64,000 bases of DNA from Apoda limacodes (lineage: Eukaryota; Arthropoda; Insecta; Lepidoptera; Limacodidae). The notes beneath the pieces are model-generated. The model saw only the letters and a list, made by a program, of their open reading frames with translations, was not told the origin of the DNA and did not search any database. Location of the stretch: NCBI GenBank assembly GCA_946406115.1, contig OX291554.1:15077092-15141091 (forward strand), written 5' to 3'. Below are positions 12,315 through 26,400 of the stretch, one piece after another. Position 1 is the stretch's first letter, and every line of letters begins with the position of its first letter. The position numbers and the translations under genes were made by a program.

Positions 12315-13313
12315 TAGACTACTGGCCCATGCTGAAATTTTCTGAAAATCGTTTTTTAGAAAAATTCTATATATATGTAAATGAAAAGGTAGATTTCAAA
12401 CACACATCTACATAATTCAAAAAACTGTAAGTACAAATTTTTAAAATTTTTTTTTTTCTACTTATTCATTTCTGAAATAAAAGCTTAAATTTTACAGGTG
12501 TCTGCTAACTTCAGTGTCATGAGTACTTTTCAAAAATATGTTGTATTTTGGAATTATCAGTGACAACATGTCTATATTTTGGTATAAATCCATAGTATAC
12601 AAACCCATATTTAACATAGTTTCTAACTAGGAACCTAGAATCACGAAAAGACTATGAAAATTAGTATAAATAAACTATCTAAATGCCGTATAAAAATAAT
12701 TTCACCTTACATTTCGTTATATGGATTTTTTCTTTTTGATTTTTTCTTTTTCAGTTTTTTTTCCCCTTTGGACGAACGAAAATGTACGGCATATGAGAAA
12801 ATATTATCTATGCATAAAATACTTTCAAAATAAATTTATTTCATGTTGTGTCAAATCACCCCCTTGACCACGGAAAGAGAGGCGATTGCAACCCTCGATT
12901 TTTTCCCCTTGTCGTATGATTTTTGTACGGCGTTGCGGAATAATGGATTAGAAGCAGTATTGAAATAGTATGACACAGATGCCGTACAAAATCAAATGAC
13001 CAAATTTACCCTGGTGATTGTCGGAAAATAAAAAAAAAAATCCGACTTTGTGGCGCACCATTTTTTTACGGCATTGTGTGTTTTCTTATTATTTTTCATG
13101 GATCTATCGGTGGTAAGAATGCCGTACAAAAATATGTGACCAAAATGTACTTACTCTACCTGTACTTTCGAATTCTCACCTGCACTCAGTTGGACAGCTT
13201 ACAAGTGACGGCATAGTGCTGAATCTTATTATTTTATGCTCTTATATCGTTCTAGATAGGTCACCTGGTGGTTCAAATGACCCATATTTTTTTCAGCATG
13301 GGCCAGTAGTCTA
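12315..13313. mobile_element. 999-bp non-autonomous DNA transposon with perfect 23-bp TIRs
   Basis: The left end, 12315-12337, begins TAGACTACTGGCCC and is the exact reverse complement of 13291-13313. A 3-bp ATA flanks both ends, a possible target duplication. Inside are many copies of TGCCGTAC or its reverse (for example near 12785, 12925, 12980, 13067, 13120, 13207), which could be transposase binding sites. No transposase code is present. The superfamily is not determined; a 3-bp duplication would fit PIF/Harbinger. Confidence 0.8.
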
Positions 13314-13369
13314 ATATTCTTTAATGCAACTCGGTAAAATGAAGAAATAAATACAAATACCATTAAAAT

Positions 13370-13607
13370 ACTTATCACCGAACGTAAGGTCGGAGGATAC
13401 AAACGTAACATCCATGTTTCACCGGTGGTATTCCATTCCACAAACGGGCCGAGCCTATCACCGTGCCGGGCACAAACGAGACACCTCTGCAATAATAAAC
13501 CTACCACAAGTTGTAATAATATCGGTTACCTTACCGGTAATCGATCCCGGGGCCTTTGTCATGGCAGCCGCACGCCCTACCACTGCGCCACTCAGTCCTT
13601 ACACATA
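13370..13607 (-). repeat. tRNA-derived SINE
   Basis: On the minus strand the element starts with a Pol III A-box-like 'TGGCGCAGTGGTAGG' and a B-box-like 'GGGATCGATTACC', followed by an unrelated body ending near 'GTATCCTCCG'. This head matches the fragment at 47770-47850, so both belong to one family. It is not a tRNA gene, since no cloverleaf can be formed from the whole head. Confidence 0.75.
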
Positions 13608-14440
13608 ACATTCAAGTCTCATTAGTAAAAAAAGTATTTTTAGTCTCATGAATACATTATCAAAGCACCAGCGGCCGTGGAACAACACAGACGAGTTATT
13701 TTAATATCAAGCTGCAGACAAAACTCATTTATCTTACGTTGTTATCAAAATTTAAAATTATTTTATTTTTTATAAAAAGTTAAAAAAACTTGTTATAAGG
13801 CCGCTTCATATATAGTATGCTTATTCACTACATAAATAATATCAAAAATAATTAAATCAAAGAATCGAAAATAATACAAAGCACTTACAACTAATTGGTA
13901 CTACTCAGTGGGTACAGTTTATCAAATAACACATATAATTAAACAATAATTAAAAGCAACTAGCTGCGATACAACCAACCAATTCAATATAAAAGAAAAA
14001 CTTTTTTTAAAAAGTAATTACATTTAGTTTTGGTTAATTCTAAAATAATTTACATTTTATTGGTTGCATTTAACATATTTTAATATCAATGTAATGCACT
14101 TATTACACTATGAACACGCTAAGTAGAGATTACACACTAACACAAGCTATGGCTTTAAAATAAAATATATTTATAAAAAAATCTCATTGGAAAATAAATA
14201 AAAATAAATCTTTAATAACTATAATATATATCACAGATACCTAGGGAAGATATATCAAAGATTATTTTATCTACCATTTTATTGAGGTATTGCATTATAG
14301 GTAGGTACATTTTGTATAAAATAGCAATATCTACAAAAAGAGCACAAATAAGTCTGTAAATCTTGTGAATATACAAATGATATTTGTATTACTATATAAA
14401 TAATATTAAATCTAACCACAACTAAGGCCTAATTATATAA
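13608..14440. other. 3' flank of the adaptor gene, no other gene seen
   Basis: Very AT-rich. A minus-strand AATAAA lies at 14283-14278, about 158 bp after the stop codon of the adaptor gene, and is a plausible polyadenylation signal. Nothing else is recognised. Confidence 0.5.
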
Positions 14441-17400
14441 TTACACTTGAAAATAATCACTGACTGTGCCATCAGCACCATTAATACTGGCTTTGGGGTC
14501 TCTATTAGGTACGTTTATTTTTTCATAACCCGCAGATGAATCTGATCTTTCAACTGCTGCCAAATCATTATTCACTTTCTCATAAGGCGGTTCACTCTTT
14601 GTAACCTCGAAATATTTTACACTCTCATAATTTGGATCTTTCTTTGATCTACCCGAATCATACTTGGAATCCTTCGATCTTACAGATTCATATTTGGGAT
14701 CCTTACTTCTTAAAGATTCGTAATTAGGATCTTGTGAATTGACACTTTCATAATTTGAGTCTTTTGGTCGTACCGATTCATAATTTGGATCAGATTCGCT
14801 GCCGGATTTATACAAAGGTTCGTTTGGCATGGATTCGTAATTCGGTTCGACTATAGTCTCTTCATTATTGTTCATAGACCATTCATGTTTGCTCGATCTT
14901 TTATTTACTGTCGAATATGTTATTTGCGTTTTATAATTGGGAGCGATTGTAGCGTAAGGCGGCGTGGGAGGTTGGTTTCTTAGCACTTCATAATTGGGAT
15001 CAGTATCAGAGGCGTTGGCGTCCTTAGATATGTGTTCATAGCCTGGATCACTACTTAGTATACTATTTGGTCCACTACTAGCAGCAATATGGTTTAATTT
15101 ATTTAAAAGATTGTTAGAAAAGTTCGCATTAGTGACTTTTCCAACTTCTCTAACAGTTTCATAGGTGGGATCTTGACTTTGCGAATTTGTTCTCTCTTTA
15201 TGAGTAATGGTTTCGTATCCATGATTCATAGTTTTTTTTCTATCAATAGTTTCGTATCCGGGATCATCGTTCTTATATTTTAGTAAATGTGTTTCATCTT
15301 TTACAAATTCTTTAGCTTTAGCATCATCGATTGTTCTATCTTTTGCTTTTTTCATAACTTTGGCATACATATCGTCGACATTTCGTGATGGACTTTCCGT
15401 GACTCTCTGTTCAGGATTTAAATTAACATCAGCATCAGCTGAAGAATATTCCGTGTGTCCAGGACCATCTATTGAATTATATAAATTATCAGTAGGTTTT
15501 TCTTGTTGATCTATATCGAAGTTAAGTTCTTTGGCTACCAGCGGCCGTATTAGTTCCCCAGAACTAAACCTGTGTTTCTCTACGGGGTAGTTGCATCCAT
15601 AAAAGTCGGATGAACTAACGCAGCTGTTGTTTCTTTGATGTTTTTCATTGAAGCTACGACGCAATTTTTCGTGGTTAGAATGAAGATCACCTGAACAAGA
15701 AAACACACTTTATACATTTTTAATTTATAATGATTGGGAATGTCAGTGAAATAATATCTTACACAGATGACAACGACCTTACGTAAAAATAAAAATATAA
15801 ATATTGATGCAAGTTTTACATAAAAATAAAACATGTTTTATTTGCAGTGCTTTCAGAGATCGCTTCTCGATCACCCTACCAACGAGCGACCAATCAGCAG
15901 CGTTAAGTATTCGATCGCGTGGCCCCAGGAGTGTTCATGCAGCCGGTCAGTGCTTTATAGAAGTCTCTAACCAGGAGCCTTTAAATAGATGCTGTGCATC
16001 GTCTCTGGAATACAAGTTTTATTTTATGTAAAGCTTGCATCATTATTTGGCATGTGACAATGCACAGCATTTGTGAGAGACGTGTTTATACGCCACTTAA
16101 CGACAATATGTGAGACAAAAAATACTATGAAATAATGGATTTTTCTCAATTCTCAGTATTTGATTCGAGTTCTCAGTCTTATAATAATTTTTAACATTAA
16201 TCTTATTTTTATTGCTCTGCAGAAAATCCATAATGATATAAATTATAATAATTTGATATAAACAACGTTAAAAGAAACACTTTATTTTAACATCATTCAA
16301 TCTAGTCGAATAATTAATGTTTAGTAGGTTCAAAGATTGATGAGATAAAGGGCCAGATCTACTAGTTATTTGTTTCCAATAAAAATTGCGAGAATATAAT
16401 TTCGCTCTGCAGATTTAGCAAAGCTAACCTTAGCTAGAATATATTCTATAGGAAACTTCTTATGCTAGTGCAGGGTCGCTACAATCGCGTAGCTGAACGC
16501 AAGCAGCCAGGTAATGCAGAGATACCTGCGCATCCTGAAGTACGGTACGGTTTTAACCGACCAACCCATTCCAGTTTTTGAGATAGCCCTACAGCTCGGA
16601 TTGTTACAAAGACAACTGTTAATCTCTGTGTATCTAACCTGACGGCTTTTTGAAACTAAATTACGGGACTGTTTTAGAATTGGTGTCTGGATTTAAAATA
16701 ATGTCATCGCTTTAATCTTCATAATATTTAGTAAAGATAGAGGAAGTAAAATGCCAGCCAACCTACAGGTTGCTTGAGATAAGTTCAATAATTCCTCGAG
16801 TTATTTTGCGACCAGACATGGAATTATATTTGATCCCAATTAGTTTCACTACTCTCGGTTTTCGAAGAGATAATATATTACCTTTGGGATACTTTTTTTC
16901 TTAAAATCTAAAAAGTATTTTCAAATCATACCAAGTTTGGCCCCTCCAGGTAGGAGACGGCTCAGTATTTTTCTCTAATATATAACTTAAATGATAGTTT
17001 ATATCCTCATTTTTAACCCCAAATTAAAGCAATTTGGAAAATATCAAAATTTAATATTTTTTTTGTATTTTTAAATACACTTAAATAACAACAGTAAACA
17101 GAAGCAGCAGGGTTCAGTACAGTTCCACATAGTCTCATAAAGATTTATTAGGTTAATGTGTACCTGTACTGGATATCCTCTGGTTCCGCAGCGCTAGCAT
17201 GGCCTCAGCAGGGTTCCGTGGTGCGGCAGTGGATGTGGAGGCAGCTGGTTGAGGGTGTGGAGGGTGTGGGGGGTGTGAGGGTTGAGGAGGCGGAGGTAAG
17301 GGTGAGTTGGCTTGTCTTTTCTCTGGTTTAGGGGACCCTATTGCACCAGTAGAATTCGAGCACGACGATGACGACGCTACATAGAAAAAAATATTTTACT

Positions 17401-20400
17401 AAATATGTAAATAAAATCAGATAGGTAAAAGAAAAAGTTTTATTAACTACTAACTTTTGCCCACGGCTGCACCCGCGCTCAAATAGCTTCACAACGTGAA
17501 TCTCACGTCACGGCAAATATTTGATTATTGTAAGGAAGTTTTTAAGGTAAAACTCGGCTTTTAGGTGGCATATCAAATTTAAACATGCACCAGATTTTAA
17601 GTTAATCGATACAACCGTATCTAATTTTGGCAGTAGTTTTTGCAAAAACATAAAAATGTACAACCAAAAATTCTAAAGATGAAATAGACTTCTATTGCTT
17701 TTATAAATTGCCTCCTCCTCTTAGGTGAAGGCCTTAGCCTTACATTTGGTTATCGACGTGGAATTTCTAACTCGAATCCTTGATTATATACTAAAGAAGT
17801 TTTCTATAGCAGTAGCTTTAGTTCGTTCAAGAGGAATTTGGTTATAGTTATTCCCGGGGTAACGTTTGAATGTTCCGGAAAAAAAGACCTTCTCAGTCAC
17901 TTCAACTGTGTGCCAAATTAGAGCTCAATAGGATGCTTCGTGGCCAACAAAGTTTTACATTGATGATATTAGAACGAATATGATGAACATATTGAAATAA
18001 TCTGAAATCTAAAATGCGTAACTACAGTAACATAAGATGGAAAACTGGTTTAATAAATTAGGTTTCGGTAAATTGAAACAAACGATGGACAAAAATATGT
18101 TTTTAATATCTCCGATGGTAAATAGACTAATGCAGTGAAATCAGCCCCAAAAATCATACAAAGGAGTCTATTTAGTGCTGAAATATTTTGATAGCACAAA
18201 TCAAAGAACATTTGCGTAGTATAGTGTACAATACCAATAATATAAAATCGTGCTTCCAGTTGATACCTTTTATACAAACAGCAAAACTTGGACGGAATTT
18301 AATTTTGGAAACTTCCTTCTTTGTGCTTAATTTCAATTTCCTACATCTACAGTGTCAAGAAATGAATAATGACAAACGGACAGACACCAGAGTATTTCCA
18401 AAGGTATTTTTTTTTGTATAATTTTGACACAGAACGCTAAGAACTTTGGTAACGAACAAAACTAATATACATGGTAAACAGTCACACTTGAACACATTTA
18501 AACGTTTACAAAATAAAATTGAAAAAAAAAAAAAACAAAATAAAATTACAAGAGCATAAGACTGCCTTGGACTCAGTTGAAACTGCCTTGACTACTGCCT
18601 GCTGACCCAAGAGTCGTGGGTTCGATTCCCGCACAGAACTAACATTTATATTATGAATATTTGTGTTTATCTTGTATAGATGTCTGCTATGCATATATTT
18701 CATATAAAAAAAAAATATGTCAGTAAGTGTTTACATCACTTGTGTTATAGCCATAGTACAAGCCTGCTTAGTTTGACACCAGATGGCTCTGTGTGACATG
18801 TCCAGCGGTTTTATTATTTTTATTTTCATTAAACAACTAGTTAGAGCCTTATTTAACATGGTAATTTATATATTCTGCAAAATAATAGCAAATGGTTACC
18901 TTGTCTGGAATGTGTTGCTTTAGACGTAGACGCACCTATTTCCGGGGGAGCACTTCTCCTGTGAACATTTACAAGACAATTTTGGTACAAAGGTTTAGTT
19001 TAGGTCACATAAATTTATAATAATTTTTAGTTACAGTGTTGCCATGATTACCACTAAGCAGACAAACTGAGGAGAAGTCTTGATCTATTTTAGAAAATCA
19101 TATCTCATTAGACAGCCTATAGCAGTTCACTGCTGGACATAGACCTTTCTCAATGAATACCACCACTCGGTTCTCCACCTTTCTAAGTTGGGCTATACAG
19201 CAACAATATTATTTGAGAACATGTCATCTATTATCATCCAAAACTATTAGTAGCTCTAATTTACTCTTCCAACAAATTTTTAATCACAATTGAACCAGTT
19301 TTATTACTTCCGTTATAATGTAACGCAGCGAACCAGCGAGCTTTACTAGTTTACTATCTTCAATTTATTAATTCAGCTATAAGTGTGAACGGCATCTGTG
19401 AGTAGTATCCTCTACTATATTGATATTTTGCCTAACCTCGAAAATAAATGGCAGTTTTACTCTTCGTGAGCTATCAAATATCATATAGCACGAACGCGAA
19501 GCAGGAAGAATTTCGTTCAATGACCGGTCACTATTTGTCTCTGTTGCACGCGCATAATTATTTGCCGTCGCGCTCGCACAGATGCGATGACCGACCGCTG
19601 TCATCAGAAATTACTACTATTTGACCACTGAACACAGGCTAAAAAGTAAAAGGTCAATGTACGAAACTTTTTGTGCTTCGCGTCCGTTCTATAGCTAATA
19701 GTTTGTAGCTCTCAGTCTGACAGCGTCCTAAAGGCTACGTTCATCAGTGAAATTTTACATTGCTGTGTTGTTCTTATCGTTGGTGTCTGTGACATGCAGT
19801 ATCTATACCTAGCGGCTTGTTCAGTGTCAGCTGATCCAGCGTCCGGCGCTGCGGTGTGCCGGCGACGTGGCGCTGGTGCTATTTGTGCGTACGTGTCTGA
19901 CCCCTCTCCTACACTTGCCTCCTCTATAGCTGCATACATCTCATCTGACAACATATTACTTCCTCATAAATGGTATATGTTAAAAACTTGGTATTAAACT
20001 CGGTATCTTCTATAATAGTATATGTACAGATTTAAAAAAAAATGTAAACATATTTTTTACTACTAAAACAAGGCTTGCTTAGTTTGGGACCAGATGTCCT
20101 TCAATATAAATTTCTTTTTTTACTATTCTTTTGTACTATAACACTTCTTCTGTTTACCTTATTCTTATTGGTTGTGGTTAGTGAATTTGCTAAATTGTGG
20201 TGTTCGTCAGATATACAAATTAAAGTACTCATCATAATAACTAAAAAGAAAAAAAAATACTTAAAAGAAGAACAATGGCAATTTTGGACTAGGCAAAAAA
20301 ACGATGTCCAAGTCTTAAAATGATGTCGTGCCATATTATAATATAAAATTATTGTGATTATTGAGCATAGTGCTCAATTATCTTTAAGCTCATATTGTTT

Positions 20401-23400
20401 TTAAAAGTGCGAGGATTTTTTTTATTGTAAGGAGAAAAAACTTAAGAAGTATGTACATAAAAGTGCCAGTTAATATTTACTTTACAAATTCTAAACCCTT
20501 TTATAATAATTCTTCTTAAGGGTTGGTGATTACTGAACTTAGTAAGAGTAACCTTTGAAAAACGTGTTTAACATCTAAAGATTGAAACGCGCGAGAAACA
20601 GACGAACAAAATTAGATTTATGTCACAAAGACATAAACTTAGTCCAATCATGTATGGAGGGTGGCCATAATTCTTTGTTTCTTTAAACAAAATTTTTCTG
20701 ATTCAACATCATTTTTGCAACAGAGTATTTGTCTTCATTTGTAACAGTCAGGATTTTTTTAAATCAATCATTTAAAATATATTAGAATGTGGCAACTTAG
20801 CTCGAAAGATAAAAAAAAACTAACCTGAGTCGTCAGAAACTGTAGCGTAGTGTGCTGGTGTTTGTACTTTGTTACTTTGTGCGCGAATGTTGCTGAGCGG
20901 CTCACGGACAGAAATACTGGTATATCCCTCTTAAAAATAAAATGCAGCATAAATAAAATATACGTATATCATCAGTTTTTTTTATCCCTAGAAGGGTAAC
21001 CTGCGGCTGGATACACAGCCACATCATAATGTGGTAGGCAGCCACTTTTCACGTGAAAGAGGGTGAGCCTATCGCCGCATCACTGGTGCAGTGTATCTGG
21101 ACTAAGGTAGCTTTATATGTGTCTCGTAAATTACCAGTTTTTAGTAATAAGCGTTATTACAAGACCTGAGACAATAATATACCTGTTCCTGACAAACAAT
21201 AAGCAATAGTTTAGCTCTTTCTATCTTACACATTGGTATACAGTGAAAATATAATGAGGTCTTTATAATAGTAACTAGCTCCGCCCGCCCTAAATGTGGT
21301 TGTCGGCGTGAGATTCTTACGGCAACTCCTTGATTATACTAAAGAAGTTTGTTATAGCAAGCTATAGCTACAGCTATGGATCTCGTTTGTGGAATTCGGT
21401 TGTAGTTTCTTCTGTTGGAACTTTTGCATTTTCCGGAATGAAAAATAGGCTATTCAATTCTAGGACCTAACCTATATGTGTGCCAAGTTTCATCCTGATC
21501 CATCCAGTGGTTGAAGCGTGATTGAGTAACCAACAACCTAACATCCAAACTTTCGCATTTATAATATTAATGGGATTGCTGGTAATTATTAAATTCTGCC
21601 CGCGGCTCCACCCGCCCTTAATTTGGTTATCGGCGTGGGATTCTTATGTCATAATCACTAATTAATTATTAATGACTCCTTAATTATTCTAATGAAATAG
21701 CTCGTTTTAGCTCAGTTATAGTTATTCCCGCGGAAACTTCTAAATTTTTAGGGATAAAACTCTTATGTCCTTCCCCGGGACTCAAACTATCTCCATTCAA
21801 AATATCATCTAAATCGGTTCATGTATAAGTGACTTACGAAGTAACAAACAGACAGAAAAACAAATTTTCGCATTTATAAAATTTATAAGATGAGATACAC
21901 CAAGGTCTGGTAACTCACTTGTGGAATCAGTGGAGTCGCCACTAAAATGTACATTGTTTTCGGCGTGAGGTCTCGGCGAAGGTGGTGTGATGTATGGCAG
22001 TTCCTGACTCGATGGCAGCTGACCGCTAATGGCTACCGAAGCCGATATCACTACTGATTCTGCAATATGATTATAAAAGATATAAAAAATTAAATAGTTA
22101 TAATTATATATTTATATAGATAATTGTAAAAATTTAACAAAGTTCCTTATGAATTTTCAAATTATTTAAAAATCACCTGCTTAAGGTGAATACGTCAAAT
22201 TTTTTTTTTAATACAAACTGCGTTACTAACACTAAATATTCCTGACTACTAACATTTTGTTCTCTAAAACACAATCATATTAAATAACGCTATTTACCTT
22301 AGTCGCATATAGCATAATAATGTATGAACTCCCAATGAATTATTGAATAACGAGAGTTTTTATTAAATTAATGTATGTATGATAAAGTATTTATTAAATG
22401 CTTTACTGAATTTAGTGAATGCTTTATATCAATATATAAGATATCAGTTTTTGTTGATGAAATTTTTATAGTTAAAGATACTTAGTGTTATACAGTTTGT
22501 ATGTCGAATTAATATAAACTCCTAAGTTCAACTCTTCAAAATGTATGTAAGATTCCGTTCATGTTCCATTTTATCTCATAACCACTGACGTACGTCTGTG
22601 AGACGTAGGTGCGGGCATAACTTTATTTATTTTAAAGAAGCAAACTTGCCCCCTCTGGTACCTTCCTAAATATTATTGACTCGTACGAAGTGACGGAGGC
22701 TAAAAGTGCTGTGCATCTTTCCTTAAAGTAAGCACTTGCATTAGAATTATAATCACCGCTAACAAAAAATAAACCCCAATAACTGTAGTCCCACAATTCC
22801 AGAACACTCCTCTCTCCATCTCCAAGAGCATTACAATCCTTGGTGTTGACATCTCCAGCGATGTTCAGTTCCGAGATCATTTGCAAGACAAGGTGAAACC
22901 GGCGTCCAAAAGACTTGGTGTACTCAACAGAGCAAAGCAGTATTTCACGTCGGGGCAAGTCGCAAGTTTGGCCCCACATGGATTACTGCTGCCATCTCTG
23001 GGCGGATGCACCCGGATACCAGCTAGGCCCTTTTGACTCGGTTCAAGGACTTCAAGAAAGCAGTTATTCGATTTTTGAAGGGTCGGCAACGCACGAGTGA
23101 TATTCCTGATGTTGCAAGCGTCCACAATCTACGGTGACCGCTTACCATCAGGCGGACCGTAAGCTTGTTTGCCACCTTAGTGGTATAAAAAAAATTCAGA
23201 TTAATAATTTAAGTCCCAGGATACCTTGAAAAATATGTAGGTCTGGGAGACGAACGTTATTGTTAATATTTGTAAAAACACGTCAGTGGTTAAGGATTAA
23301 TTTTCGGAAGGAAGAGAGATATAGACGAATAAACTACAAATGCCTTTTCGTTAAATGATATTCCTAATCATTGAAATTAAAGGATAAAAATATTTTTTTT

Positions 23401-26400
23401 TACATAGATGCTAACAAAAATAGATATTAATGAATTGAAGTAACACACCTGGCCCAGGCTGTACCACTTCCCTTTCATCGATCCGTAGTTCTTGCTCCGA
23501 TCTTTCTTCGATAGGTATTTCAACAGTGCTGTAAATAATTCTTATTTAAGTTACAATGTTTATGAACACCTATGTAATAACCAAACAAAACTAATATATA
23601 TTTTTACCATTGCCACTCGAAAAAGGGCATTTTATTCATCGATAACAGTGAATAAAACTCACTTTTACTCACTGAGTGAATAAAAACATTCTGAATTTGG
23701 AACAATTGTTAAATTGTTTTAATTGTTACTGTGGTTTTTTAATGTCATTCATCACCCAGAAATAATTACCGAATATATACCAAAATGTGATAATAGCACT
23801 TTTTATTTTCTCACAGTCAATAGTAAAAATTAGAGTATTCACGTGAAAAAAAATTTATCTCGGTCCTTTGTAACCCTCGCTCCGCTCAGGATTCTACTCT
23901 AGAATCCCTCGCTATCCTTCGCTGCTCTCGGGATCCAACTTAGTCCCTCGAATTTTATTCCCTTTTTTTTTACTTGTTGCATAATCAATGATTGTATAAC
24001 ACGATTTTCAGCCGAAACCGGAACTTAGATAGTAACATTAGAAATTTTGTCAAAGTTAAATTGGACCCTGAAAACTAGAGGTTTTCTTAGCTTTGTAATA
24101 GATTATTTGATGTATAAAATCACTTTATTTTTGGAATTATAGATGTACTAAAAATTAACAAAGAATTCTTAATAAAGAAAAATTAAGTTCTTATTCAATA
24201 CTGTTATTATCATCTTAGGTAGTTCAAAATACGTCAAGAATTAAATTATTGAGATATTACATTAAGTACATACATACACTATATACCTACAACTACAACG
24301 TTTAGCAACAGATAAATCGTAGTAAAGAGACGTACCATTGCTCAGCTTTTTTTCATTCATAATGTACCGTACATTAGATAGACAGCTATATAAGACGAAA
24401 TAATAAAATATGTCTATCCCTCTTGCACGTGTTTTGCACTGCGTTGCGCCTTGTTGTCAAAGACCACTAAGGTTAGTTCGATTCGATATGTACCCTTTTA
24501 CTAACAGCCTTAAAATAAGAATAGTAATGAAATAATAATATCTTTGACCCAATGAAATGGACGTACAAAAAAATTAACAATTACAATCATTACTGGCTAT
24601 AGATAGAAGTTTTAACACATTGCAGTCAAAGCTCACTTGCGAGCGCAGCTCAGATTTCTTAAAAAAATCTTACATCTACTCTATCAGTTACTGTAAGAAC
24701 TAATACTTTTTACAAAAAATATAAACAATACTCGCGGAGAGTTGTTTCAATTCTACTAACCTATGTCAAGTTTAGCACAAAATTGAAGATCGGTCAAGCG
24801 GAAGTTCGACAGCGACCCAATACGCACTTTCAGTCGTGTATTGGTGCAGCGCGCAACTTAAAGTTGATAACACCGCATCATCATGTCAAAATGTGAACTA
24901 TGTGCGGCTGGTTTTGCTTCACGTATCATGCCTGTGTCACGTAGCGCTTAAAACTGTCACACAATAAACTTATCTATTCGACAATGCAAATTCCGTTTTC
25001 GGCAAAAATTTGCAAATTTCGGCATGGTATTTTATAGCAGTCGATTACGCTAAAGCGTAAATTTAACCGCTATCGGCAGCGTAATTTCGGCGTAACTTCT
25101 TTGACCGAAACTTCGGTCAGTCACTAGTAATAATACGGTACGCGGACCAATTAAGGGACGAACCACATAAATACACTTACAGACCAACCAACAGATCCAG
25201 TTTACAAAGAAAAAAACAGAAAGTACACTTACGCATTATGCGACTCAGTCTGAAGCTTAGCATAGTCATGTTCAGGACGAGATTCGCGACTTGTCGAAGC
25301 TGTTACCAACTGCTGATTTCCTGAAATTAACATAATAGTTACGTAAAACAAAAATTTTGATCGTTATCTCAATTTAAATATGAAGATATGTGTTGATTTG
25401 AATCAATAAATATAGATTATTATTAAATCTACAATCAGTGATGTTTTGATACAACACTAGGAATAGATAAATCAATCGCATACCAAGAAAATATTGTCCT
25501 AAACAGGTATAATGATAAACAGATAAGATATCTTCCTAGAAAAAGATATACAGATAAAATATCTTCACAAATCTGATTCCGGCATGACTTTTCATTATGT
25601 TACGATTTATTAGAAAAAAGTATGCACAATGACTATTGCCTAAGACTTTGCCCGCGCTTAATTCGGTAATCGGCCTTTGATTCCTGCAGCTGCGGAAACA
25701 CCTTGATTATAGCTCAGTAGATTATAACAAAGAAGTTTGCTATTGTAAGATATAGTTATACTATTGTAGCTATAGTTTGTCCATATGAAATGAAATTTTT
25801 CAAGGCAAAAAAAGTTTATGTCCATCTGCGTCTCTGTTATGCACTTTGCCAAATTTTAGTTCAATTGGATGCTCCGTGAAGAAAGGACAAACAAACAAAC
25901 TCAATTTCGCATTTATATGGATTAAATATTTAAAACTAATTTTTATTTTAATGTCAGAAGCATATAGTAAAATGCTTATTAAAATAATTAACTGTACCTA
26001 CATATATCAAAGCAAATAATTATGCATCTTAAACAGTATTCGCCTGAAGAAATAGTTATGTAGGTTCAATGTTCGATTCAACATTGCTAAATACAAATAA
26101 GTATAAGTAATATGATTTGGTTGTATCATACCTTCATCCAAATTAACAGTGGCGTATATTTCAGATGCGGTATCTCCACTGTCGTGTCGACCAACTGGAT
26201 GCGGTATTTCTGGTAAACTTCGCTGACTATTCTGCGTTGAAGCTCTGTTAAAAATAGTATATATTAAGTAGGGTGCCCAATAAATTTACGTTTTGAAGTA
26301 GGTACATTATTATACATACAAATTCTATGAGTTTTTAAGTTGTAGGTCTGATGGTTAATTAGGGTAAATCTTTACATCGTAGACTTTATGAATCAACTTA

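Noticed and set aside
13535..13607. tRNA gene on the minus strand
   Set aside because: A and B boxes are present but the arms do not pair; the SINE body follows and a second copy exists at 47.8 kb.
18600..18640. tRNA gene suggested by a B box
   Set aside because: Only the B box is good; no acceptor-stem pairing or full cloverleaf; fits a tRNA-derived SINE.
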